A DNA stretch of 64,000 bases, taken from the NCBI GenBank assembly GCA_913775715.1, contig CAJYMC010000007.1, positions 1,240,001 to 1,304,000 of the forward strand. Reading direction: 5' to 3'. This document shows, piece by piece, positions 25,846 to 33,333 of the stretch. Source of the stretch: an uncultured Exiguobacterium sp. GTDB lineage: Bacteria > Bacillota > Bacilli > Exiguobacteriales > Exiguobacteriaceae. The position numbers and the translations under genes were made by a program. Below the pieces are notes generated by a model, which worked only from the letters and a program-made list of their open reading frames with translations, ran no database searches and had not been told where the DNA came from. Positions within the stretch are counted from its first letter, which is position 1; each line of letters starts with the position of its first letter.

Positions 25846-27591
25846 ATGAACGCTGCGACGTTCCAATCTTTTTACCTGTTATTGAAAAAAACGAAACCCC
25901 CGATCGGATTATTATCCGCTGCCGTTTCCGTCTCTGTCATCCAAGCGCTGGCTGCCCTCGCCATTCCTTGGTTCTTAAAAACGTTGATTGACGGGTTTAC
26001 AGTCGATCGACTGACTCCACAGCTGATCAGTTTGTTCGTGATCGTCTTCGTCGTCCAAGTCGTCGCGAATGCCTTGTCAATCTATTGGTTACAGATCGTC
26101 GGTCAACGGATCGTCGCCAATTTACGAACGCTTTTATGGAAGCATCTACTGACGCTATCGATTCCATTCTATGATGAGACGAAATCTGGTGAACTCGTCT
26201 CGCGACTCAATAGTGATGCTACGACTCTTCAACAATTGCTGTCGGAGCAACTTGTCCGCCTGCTGACATCACTCGTCTCGATCATCGGGGCGATCACGAT
26301 CCTATTCTTCCTCGACTGGCAAATGACACTCGTCATGGTCATCGCTGTACCCGTGACGTTACTAATCATCATCCCGCTCGTGCGGAAGCTGCATAAGATA
26401 TCTCGTGAGACTCAGAAGGAACTCGCAGGGTTATCCGGTTTTTTTGCCGAGATGCTCGGTGAAGTCCGACTCGTCAAATCGCAAGCGACTGAACCCTATG
26501 AGCTCGACCGTGGGAAAACTCGAATTGAGAATCTTTATGATTATGGCGTCAAGGAAGGACGAATTCAAGCCCTCTTGTTGCCGATCTTTAACGTCACTTT
26601 GACGACGATGTTGATCTTGATCATCGGCTTTGGTGCTTACCGCGTTGCGACGAACCAAATCACAGCAGGTGAACTCGTCGCCTTCTCGCTCTATTTATTC
26701 CAAATCATGACGCCGCTCGTGACGATGACTGAATTCATCACGAAGTTACAGAAAGCACGTGGAGCAACCGAGCGAATCATCGAGCTTCTCGATGAGACAC
26801 CAGAAGCGCCTGGAGCGCTTGTTGCGCCGCGTCCGTTTACGGACGTCACGGTCGATCACCTATCATTCGGATACAATGAGACGCCTATCCTACAGGATGT
26901 CAGCTTTACGTTACCACGCGGCAAGACGACAGCGATCGTCGGTCCGAGTGGATCCGGGAAGACGACATTATTCGCGATACTGGAGCGATTCTATCAACCG
27001 ACGTCCGGGCAGATCCGACTCGGAGATCAATCCATCACTGATTTGACGTTATCGTCTTGGCGCCAAGCGATCGGCTATGTCGCCCAAGATTCACCTGTTT
27101 TATCAGGAACGATACGTGACAATCTCGTCTACGGTCTTGCAGAAGACGTCAGTGAAGACAAAATCCGTGAGGCTGCACGGATGGCGAATGCCGATACGTT
27201 CATTGAACGTTTTCCGGAGGGGTATGCGACAGAAATCGGAGAACGGGGTGTCAAGTTGTCCGGTGGTCAACGCCAACGAATTGCGATCGCACGCGCACTC
27301 CTGCGTGATCCAGAAATCCTGTTGCTTGACGAAGCGACATCTAGTCTTGACTCCGAGTCCGAGCGGGTCGTTCAGGAGGCACTCGAGCGATTAATGGTCG
27401 GACGGACGACATTCGTCATCGCCCATCGTCTCGCGACGGTCCGTCATGCCGAGCAAATCATTGTCCTTGAAGACGGTCAGATTTCCGGCATCGGGACACA
27501 TGATCGCCTCGTCGTCGACAATCCATTGTATAATAAGCTCGTAACGCAACAATTCATCGGCACGGAACGTGCAAGGGGGAATCACGTATGA
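25846..27591 (+). CDS. Homodimeric multidrug ABC exporter (BmrA/LmrA type)
   Basis: 581 residues: six membrane helices (about 20-320), then one nucleotide-binding domain with Walker A GPSGSGKTT, signature LSGGQRQR, Walker B plus catalytic Glu in LLLDEATSSLDS, and the H-loop IAHRLATV, all canonical. It should work as a homodimer pumping lipids or drugs outward. An upstream in-frame extension was dropped in favour of the ATG after AGAGGA. Overlaps the next gene by four bases (ATGA). Confidence 0.88.
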   Translation: MNAATFQSFYLLLKKTKPPIGLLSAAVSVSVIQALAALAIPWFLKTLIDGFTVDRLTPQLISLFVIVFVVQVVANALSIYWLQIVGQRIVANLRTLLWKHLLTLSIPFYDETKSGELVSRLNSDATTLQQLLSEQLVRLLTSLVSIIGAITILFFLDWQMTLVMVIAVPVTLLIIIPLVRKLHKISRETQKELAGLSGFFAEMLGEVRLVKSQATEPYELDRGKTRIENLYDYGVKEGRIQALLLPIFNVTLTTMLILIIGFGAYRVATNQITAGELVAFSLYLFQIMTPLVTMTEFITKLQKARGATERIIELLDETPEAPGALVAPRPFTDVTVDHLSFGYNETPILQDVSFTLPRGKTTAIVGPSGSGKTTLFAILERFYQPTSGQIRLGDQSITDLTLSSWRQAIGYVAQDSPVLSGTIRDNLVYGLAEDVSEDKIREAARMANADTFIERFPEGYATEIGERGVKLSGGQRQRIAIARALLRDPEILLLDEATSSLDSESERVVQEALERLMVGRTTFVIAHRLATVRHAEQIIVLEDGQISGIGTHDRLVVDNPLYNKLVTQQFIGTERARGNHV

Positions 27592-28469
27592 AGACAGTCG
27601 GTTTCATCGGATTAGGTGTCATGGGACAAGGAATGGTCCGCAATCTGCGCAAGGCAGGTTTTACAGTCAAAGGATACAATCGCACAAAAGAGAAAGGACT
27701 CGTCCTTGAAGCAGATGGTGTCGAAATCGTCGATACGATTCAAGACGTCGTCACGGATGTCGACGTCGTCATCTCGATCGTCGGTTATCCGCAAGACGTC
27801 GAACAAATCTACTTCGAAGACGGAATTCTCGATCATGCGGCACCCGGAACGATTCTAATCGATATGACGACATCCAGTCCGGCTCTTGCAGAACGAATCG
27901 CGCAGGAAGCGACAGCACGCGGTCTTCAGGCACTGGACGCACCTGTCACGGGTGGTGACCTCGGTGCGAAGAACGGGACACTCGCCATTCTCGTCGGTGG
28001 GGAAGAAGCGGCGTTCGCACAAGCAAAGCCATTATTTGAGGCGATGGGAAAATCGATTGCACTCTTCGGTGGCCCTGGTAAAGGACAATCGGCGAAACTC
28101 GCTAACCAAATCGCGATCGCCGGCTCGATGATCGGAACAGCGGAAATGCTGTTGTTCGTCACGCGGTCCGGGATTGATCCGACGCAATTCATCGAGACGA
28201 TCAAATCTGGATCAGCGGGTAGCTGGAGTCTTGAAAACTTGATTCCACGCGTTATCGCTGAAAACTACTCACCTGGTTTCTTCGTCAAGCACTTCATCAA
28301 GGATATGCGTCTTGCCCTCGAACGCGGCGCTGAGATGGGCATCGCGACACCTGGTCTTGCACTGACGAAGGATTTATATGAACAACTTGCTGAGCTGGGT
28401 CATGCCGATTCTGGTACACAAGCACTTTATCTGTTGCTCGCCGAGCGTTCACGCGCTTCCGTGGAATAA
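27588..28469 (+). CDS. NAD(P)-dependent beta-hydroxyacid dehydrogenase
   Basis: 293 residues, the size of the 3-hydroxyisobutyrate / tartronate semialdehyde dehydrogenase family. Dinucleotide motif GFIGLGVMGQGM, substrate-binding DAPVTGGDLGAKNGTL, and the catalytic Lys in KGQSAKLANQ. Translationally coupled to the ABC exporter by ATGA overlap. Related to B. subtilis YkwC; exact substrate unknown. Confidence 0.85.
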   Translation: MKTVGFIGLGVMGQGMVRNLRKAGFTVKGYNRTKEKGLVLEADGVEIVDTIQDVVTDVDVVISIVGYPQDVEQIYFEDGILDHAAPGTILIDMTTSSPALAERIAQEATARGLQALDAPVTGGDLGAKNGTLAILVGGEEAAFAQAKPLFEAMGKSIALFGGPGKGQSAKLANQIAIAGSMIGTAEMLLFVTRSGIDPTQFIETIKSGSAGSWSLENLIPRVIAENYSPGFFVKHFIKDMRLALERGAEMGIATPGLALTKDLYEQLAELGHADSGTQALYLLLAERSRASVE

Positions 28470-28471
28470 GT

Positions 28472-28515
28472 AAAAGCCTGTACGCTACGTCTACTGACGT
28501 AATGTACAGGCTTTT
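28472..28515. terminator. Bidirectional terminator
   Basis: Perfect 12-bp stem AAAAGCCTGTAC / GTACAGGCTTTT between the convergent dehydrogenase and DUF975 genes. Confidence 0.88.
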
Positions 28516-28520
28516 TACGT

Positions 28521-29156
28521 TCATCCCTCGACGGATGATTGACGTGTTGGTTTCAAGCGTTCATAGAAGTGTGCCATCGTCGTATCGAAGTACGGCGTCA
28601 AGAAGATGACACCTACAGTACTAAGTAATGCGAGGATACCCCAGCCGATGAAACTCAAGTAAAGCATGATCAGTTCACGCTTATGTCCTTTCATCATCCG
28701 ACGACTCTCACCAAGGACTTGCCAAAACGACAATTCCGGTCGATCGACCAAAATGTACGGAACGAGGCGATACGCTAGATAAAAGTACAATGCCGGTAAA
28801 ATCAAAAATGATCCGACATAAACCAATACCGTCACGATTGCATACGCGGCAATCGTCCGGAAGGCACGTCGAAACGAAGAAAATCCTTCGAATAACGTTC
28901 CGATTCCCGCGGACTCTCCGCGCGTGAAACGTAAGTACGCAATTGTTCGTCCCACTGTCACCGGTGCAAGGACGATCGTTACGACCATATTCAGAGCAAT
29001 GAAGCGCACCATGCTATCAATGTTATCTTGGTCAAATGACATCCGGCTTGCAGCGAGTGCAAAAATGAGGAAGTAGATGATCGAGATGCTTAATCCGACC
29101 AACCAACGTCCTTTTAACGTACCAAGAGCAGCTTGTTTCAATTGTTTAGGGTTCAT
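28521..29156 (-). CDS. DUF975-family integral membrane protein
   Basis: 211 residues with about five membrane helices. The N-terminal MNPKQLKQAALGTLKGRW and a SRRMMKGHKRELIMLYLSFIGW segment match DUF975. The ATG has AAGGAG six bases upstream; a start ten codons earlier would overlap that site. Function unknown. Confidence 0.8.
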   Translation of the reverse strand: MNPKQLKQAALGTLKGRWLVGLSISIIYFLIFALAASRMSFDQDNIDSMVRFIALNMVVTIVLAPVTVGRTIAYLRFTRGESAGIGTLFEGFSSFRRAFRTIAAYAIVTVLVYVGSFLILPALYFYLAYRLVPYILVDRPELSFWQVLGESRRMMKGHKRELIMLYLSFIGWGILALLSTVGVIFLTPYFDTTMAHFYERLKPTRQSSVEG

Positions 29157-29284
29157 GTCGTACTCCTTCATATCCACTATTTCCACTTTTGATTTTAGCC
29201 CAGTTTCCTTGAAAAACCTAGTTATCCCACTCTGCTTTTCATCTGCTTGAAGCGAATCGTCGAAAAGTCGTCACGAGCGCAAAA

Positions 29285-29324
29285 AATCCATTTCTCTCAT
29301 CTCATCAGATTTGAAAAATGGATT
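29285..29324 (-). terminator. Probable terminator of deoR-cutC
   Basis: 9-bp stem AATCCATTT / AAATGGATT with a long loop and a T run on the minus strand, just after cutC. Confidence 0.5.
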
Positions 29325-29338
29325 CGTGCGATATAGGA

Positions 29339-30001
29339 TTAGCCCAGAAGTCGCGTCAACGCCTTGACACTTTCTTTTTGAATGACACCGTCTTGTAAGA
29401 CAGCCGATCCCACATGTAGCTCGGACGCCTTCGTTGCCTCAAGAAGCGTTTTTGCATTCTCAAGTGTGATACCGGATCCCGGTAAGATGATCAGGTCCGG
29501 ATGTTCCTCGATCAAGCGCGCAATCGTCTCTTTACCTTCTAGTGCCGTCGCTTGGCCACCTGACGTTAAGATCCGATCGACTTCCGGAAAATCAGCGAGC
29601 ACTTCTGCCGCTTCGAAAATATCACGACTGCTGTCAATTGCCCGGTGGAACGTCAATGACAGCTCCCCTTTATGTTTGATAATACGACCAAGGAAACCTT
29701 CGTCGATGCGACCGTCTGCAGTCAATGAGCCAACGACGATTCCGGCTGCGCCGAGTTCACGGATCAAATCGATATCCGTGATGATCGTCTCCTCATCTGA
29801 TTTCGAATAGACGAACGATTTGCTGTGTGGGCGCACGAGGACGTGAACTGGAATTTCAACCGTCGAGACGACCTGGCGAATCAGTCCGTAGCTCGGAGTT
29901 AATCCCCCTTCGGATAAGGCAGATACGAGCTCAATTCGCTGTGCACCGGCTTGTTCTGCTGCGACCGCTTCTTCTACGGTCGATGCGATGATTTCTAACA
30001 T
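29339..30001 (-). CDS. cutC: CutC-family protein
   Basis: 220 residues forming a TIM barrel by family precedent. The opening MLEIIASTVEEAVAAEQAGA, RIELVSALSEGGLTPSYG and the FHRAID motif are conserved. Named for copper homeostasis, but its real chemistry is unsettled. Start chosen at the ATG after GGGAGGG. It begins 25 bases after the DeoR-type regulator gene and is probably in its operon. Confidence 0.88.
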   Translation of the reverse strand: MLEIIASTVEEAVAAEQAGAQRIELVSALSEGGLTPSYGLIRQVVSTVEIPVHVLVRPHSKSFVYSKSDEETIITDIDLIRELGAAGIVVGSLTADGRIDEGFLGRIIKHKGELSLTFHRAIDSSRDIFEAAEVLADFPEVDRILTSGGQATALEGKETIARLIEEHPDLIILPGSGITLENAKTLLEATKASELHVGSAVLQDGVIQKESVKALTRLLG

Positions 30002-30026
30002 GATACATCCCTCCCGCATCAGTGTA

Positions 30027-30791
30027 TCATGAGACAACCATCCAGTTCACGCGTTCGTTGAACAGTTTCATCTCCCATGATGGCGGATAGGAAGCTGGAC
30101 TAAGGACGATTTTCGCACGTCGGAACTCCGCCACCTTATATTTTCGGTTTCCTTGGAATTCGTCATTGGCCAAGAACGCATAGACATCTTTCGTACAGCT
30201 GATGACCGCTTTTTGGATGAGTGACGACTCGATATCATCACTGACGAATCCCCGTTCGATTTCCGCTCCATCAAACGACAAAAAACAAGCATCGAAGGCA
30301 TAGGCATCCAGCGCTTGCAATACCTCGACCCCGACCGTCTGCCCATATGCATCGACTGTTCCACCTAACAACCGAATTTCCCCCGTGAACGGTCCCGTCT
30401 TACGGCACTGCTCCAAGTGACTGGCGACGATGAGTGAATTCGTGACGATCGTCGCGTTTCCCGTTAAATAAGGTAACAAGTGCTCAACCGGTTCGCCTCG
30501 CCCGAGAAAGATGCAGGAATAATCACTGAGCCACCCTTTCGCATAGCGTGCTAAACGACGAGACAACTGATCCGTCCGCCGCGAGATCGGTGTCTCCCGT
30601 TTTCCTCCTTGATAGATGGCACCTCCATAGACGCGCTTCAATTGCCGTTCGCGTTCCAGTTCCTCTAAGTAGCGTCGTACCGTTTCTCCCGAGACATCGA
30701 GACGTTCGATCAAATCCTTCGTCATGACTTTCCCTTCCTCTTCCAGCCATTCCATGATGCGTGATTTCCGCTCTTCTCCTAACAACGACAC
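30027..30791 (-). CDS. DeoR-family transcriptional regulator
   Basis: 254 residues. N-terminal helix-turn-helix (RIMEWLEEEGKVMTKDLIERLDVSGETVRRYLEEL) and a C-terminal DeoRC sugar-phosphate sensor domain with an isomerase-like fold. GTG start with AGGGGG upstream; eight codons further up is an alternative without good spacing. First gene before cutC. A perfect 10-bp inverted repeat brackets its promoter region (30804-30848), consistent with self-control. Effector unknown. Confidence 0.83.
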   Translation of the reverse strand: MSLLGEERKSRIMEWLEEEGKVMTKDLIERLDVSGETVRRYLEELERERQLKRVYGGAIYQGGKRETPISRRTDQLSRRLARYAKGWLSDYSCIFLGRGEPVEHLLPYLTGNATIVTNSLIVASHLEQCRKTGPFTGEIRLLGGTVDAYGQTVGVEVLQALDAYAFDACFLSFDGAEIERGFVSDDIESSLIQKAVISCTKDVYAFLANDEFQGNRKYKVAEFRRAKIVLSPASYPPSWEMKLFNERVNWMVVS

Positions 30792-30803
30792 GTGCGCTTC
30801 CCC

Positions 30804-30848
30804 CTTTACAGACAAGTTCTAGTTCTAGTGTAGCGAACGTCTGTAAAG
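30804..30848. promoter_or_regulatory. Perfect 10-bp inverted repeat upstream of the DeoR-type gene
   Basis: CTTTACAGAC (30804-30813) and GTCTGTAAAG (30839-30848) are exact reverse complements, 25 bases apart, just before the GTG start. A short direct repeat GTTCTAGTTCTAG lies between them. Candidate autoregulatory operator. Confidence 0.55.
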
Positions 30849-30932
30849 GTCTTGTAAATCCGGTGTAAATAAACGTGTAGTTCCTATGAAATGTCGTTGA
30901 ATTCGTCCGTTATCCGACTTTTCATCAAACGA

Positions 30933-30975
30933 AAGACGCGTCTGCCTCTCGATGAGTGAGAAGCAGACGCGTCTT
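30933..30975 (-). terminator. Terminator of plsY
   Basis: Perfect 13-bp stem AAGACGCGTCTGC / GCAGACGCGTCTT directly after the plsY stop. Confidence 0.75.
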
Positions 30976-30982
30976 CATTCGT

Positions 30983-31597
30983 TCATTCAGACGATTTCTT
31001 TGCAAAGAGTGGAATCTTAGACTCTGTTCCTTGGCGAATCCGTTGGATGTTATCACGATGCTTGAAGATGACGAACAACGCAAGAACCGTAAAGAACGTC
31101 GGAACGATCCAGTCGTTCGTCAAGACGCCGATGGTGATGGAAACAACAATCCCGACACTTGCTGCTACGATCGAACTGAGCGACACCATCCGACTCAGGC
31201 GAAGTGTCGTCAAAAAGGACACGAGCAGAAAGATGAAGAGAATCGGACTCGTCACGAGCAACATCCCACCAGACGTCGCAACTGCCTTTCCGCCCTTGAA
31301 CTTTGCGAAAATCGGATAGATATGACCGACGACAGCCGCTAATCCAGCAAACAGCGGATGCACATCCGCGCCCATTAAGATTGGAACAAGACTCGCGACG
31401 GCTCCTTTTCCAAGATCACCGATCAAGACGATGATTCCTGCCTTTTTCCCCAAGACACGGAACGTATTCGTCGTTCCGAGATTCCCGCTACCGTGTTGAC
31501 GAATATCGATTCCGTGTCCCCATTTCCCGACAAGTAATGCGAACGGAATCGAACCGAGCAGATAGCCAAGAACCAAAATCCCTATGATTTCAATCAT
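30983..31597 (-). CDS. plsY: Acyl-phosphate:glycerol-3-phosphate acyltransferase PlsY
   Basis: 204 residues with about five membrane helices. Conserved loops GSIPFALLVGK, HGSGNLGTTNTFRVLG and FKGGKAVATSGG identify PlsY, which makes lysophosphatidic acid in the first membrane step of phospholipid synthesis. ATG six bases after GGAGG. The gene lies 17 bases after the VanY-type peptidase gene and is probably co-transcribed. Confidence 0.94.
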   Translation of the reverse strand: MIEIIGILVLGYLLGSIPFALLVGKWGHGIDIRQHGSGNLGTTNTFRVLGKKAGIIVLIGDLGKGAVASLVPILMGADVHPLFAGLAAVVGHIYPIFAKFKGGKAVATSGGMLLVTSPILFIFLLVSFLTTLRLSRMVSLSSIVAASVGIVVSITIGVLTNDWIVPTFFTVLALFVIFKHRDNIQRIRQGTESKIPLFAKKSSE

Positions 31598-31614
31598 AGT
31601 CAACCTCCAACCTC

Positions 31615-32646
31615 TTAGTGACCGACTTTCATATATTCCTCAAGAGTCTGTCCGTTATTTTTAATTTGTGTCGCGACATCGACACCGACATAACGAATGT
31701 GCCATGGTTCATACGTGTATCCTGTTCGGGATTGGAATCCACGATCATAGCGAACGATGAATCCGTACTTCGCTGCGTTGTTCGCGATCCATTTTCCTTC
31801 TTTCGTATCGCCAAGAGCAGCCGTTAATCCGTTGCCCACGCTCGGTGACGAGATATCAAATGTCAGACCGGTCTGGTGTTCACTGTGACCCGGACGCGCC
31901 GAATACTGATCGGCAGCTGCCTTACCGTCACGTGCGACATAATTATTATACAATACTTTTTGGCGTTCGCCGGAACGGAATCCACTGACAGCGTTTAATG
32001 TCACGCCTTCTTTTTTAGCAGCGGCAAACATCTTTTCCATCTGTTTCGCAGCTGGAGCTCGCATGTAGCTCTGCTCAAGTACACCTGAGTATGAGAAGCT
32101 GACGTTCGGGACGACGAGATCCGACGGTTTGTAGTCGATCGGCAAGCTATATTTCTTGTTGACGACGACGAGCATTCCAAGCGAAAGATCGGCTTTAGCA
32201 TCTGCAGATTTATCGACGTCCGGTGTCTCATCTTCTGGTTTTGATGGTTTTTCTTGCTCAGGATCCTGAGACGAACTATCCGGTTTATCCGTCGATTCGT
32301 CTTTTTTGTCCTCTGTCTTGTTCTCAGATGTTGCAGAATCATCTTTTTTCTCTGCCTCATCCTTTGTCGTCTCATCCGAAGACCCTTGGTCCTTTTGTGT
32401 CGTCTCCTCGGATGATTTGTCTTCTTGTTTTGCTTCTTCTGACGTCTCATCTTTCGTTGTTTCATCTTTGTTTGTTTCGTCTTTGTTTGTGTCTTTTGCT
32501 GTGTCTTCTTTTTTCGTTTGTTCGTTTGATTGTTTTGTCTCATCTGACTTTTGTTCTGTTTTCGTCGTATCGTCCGCTTGCTGATCCCCAGGATTACATC
32601 CTGCAAGGAGAAGCGCTAACGTACTAACGGTTACGATTTTTTTCAT
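31615..32646 (-). CDS. D-alanyl-D-alanine carboxypeptidase lipoprotein (VanY/M15)
   Basis: 343 residues. A lipoprotein signal ends in LLLAGC. Residues about 20-145 are a low-complexity linker of Lys, Asp, Glu, Thr, Ser and Gln that would span the wall. The C-terminal 190 residues form an M15 peptidase domain with SGFRSGERQ, SARPGHSEHQTGLTFDIS (zinc-binding His and Asp) and EPWHIRYVG. It trims the terminal D-Ala of peptidoglycan stems outside the cell. Confidence 0.88.
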   Translation of the reverse strand: MKKIVTVSTLALLLAGCNPGDQQADDTTKTEQKSDETKQSNEQTKKEDTAKDTNKDETNKDETTKDETSEEAKQEDKSSEETTQKDQGSSDETTKDEAEKKDDSATSENKTEDKKDESTDKPDSSSQDPEQEKPSKPEDETPDVDKSADAKADLSLGMLVVVNKKYSLPIDYKPSDLVVPNVSFSYSGVLEQSYMRAPAAKQMEKMFAAAKKEGVTLNAVSGFRSGERQKVLYNNYVARDGKAAADQYSARPGHSEHQTGLTFDISSPSVGNGLTAALGDTKEGKWIANNAAKYGFIVRYDRGFQSRTGYTYEPWHIRYVGVDVATQIKNNGQTLEEYMKVGH

Positions 32647-32839
32647 GAGTAAGACCCCTCTTCTTTTTATGCTTCTCTATGTTACCGCTAATCGCTTTAT
32701 CCGTCGACCCTTGTTCAGACGAATGGATTAGACCACATCCTACTCTAGCTTCTTCATTTTCGCAAATGATATTCGATTTGTCATCGGTCCTTAGTACCAA
32801 GTACTAAAAATTATCGATTGACTTTATTATTAAATCGAA

Positions 32840-32874
32840 AAAGCGGAACCGATTCACTAAATCGATCCCGCTTT
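32840..32874 (-). terminator. Terminator of the thioesterase gene
   Basis: 15-base arms with two mismatches (AAAGCGG... / ...CCGCTTT) and a T run on the minus strand. Confidence 0.75.
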
Positions 32875-32883
32875 CATTGTATC

Positions 32884-33321
32884 TTACGCCTCCGTCAACA
32901 GAGCTGCATCCGTTTCGCTCATCTTCTCATAGATGGCGTGCCAGTTCGGGAACACTTTCGGCAACCGAATCGGTCGGAAGTTTTCCTTCTTGACGACGAC
33001 GTGTGTCGTTTTCGCGGATACTGCCAGCTTCCCGTCCGGATGCTTGACCGTATACCCATAAATCGTCCGTAGTCCATCATAATGATCAATCCAGACCGTC
33101 ACGACCGCCGTATCACCGTACGTCAACGAGCGTTTGTAATCGAGATTGACATTCGTGACCGGGGAGACGTAACCTGCATCTTCCATCTCTTTGTAATCAA
33201 GACCCAAAGACTGGATCAATTCCGTCCGTGCGAGTTCCAAATAGACGAGATAGTTCGAATGATAGACGATGCCCATCATGTCCGTCTCGGCGTATCGGAC
33301 AGGTATTTCAATCGTATGCAT
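32884..33321 (-). CDS. Acyl-CoA thioesterase, YbgC/FadM type (hot-dog fold)
   Basis: 145 residues. RYAETDMMGIVYHSNYLVYLELARTEL is the 4HBT signature with the catalytic Asp. Hydrolyses acyl-CoA esters in the cytoplasm; chain-length preference unknown. It follows the double-AAA gene by 12 bases on the same strand, with AAGGGGGA before the ATG. Confidence 0.88.
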   Translation of the reverse strand: MHTIEIPVRYAETDMMGIVYHSNYLVYLELARTELIQSLGLDYKEMEDAGYVSPVTNVNLDYKRSLTYGDTAVVTVWIDHYDGLRTIYGYTVKHPDGKLAVSAKTTHVVVKKENFRPIRLPKVFPNWHAIYEKMSETDAALLTEA

Positions 33322-33333
33322 GTAGCTTCCCCC

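Noticed and set aside
32001..32606. 201-codon Lys/Arg/Gln-rich frame overlapping the VanY-type lipoprotein
   Set aside because: It is the frame-shifted reading of the low-complexity Asp/Glu/Lys/Thr linker; the true frame has a lipobox and an M15 domain.
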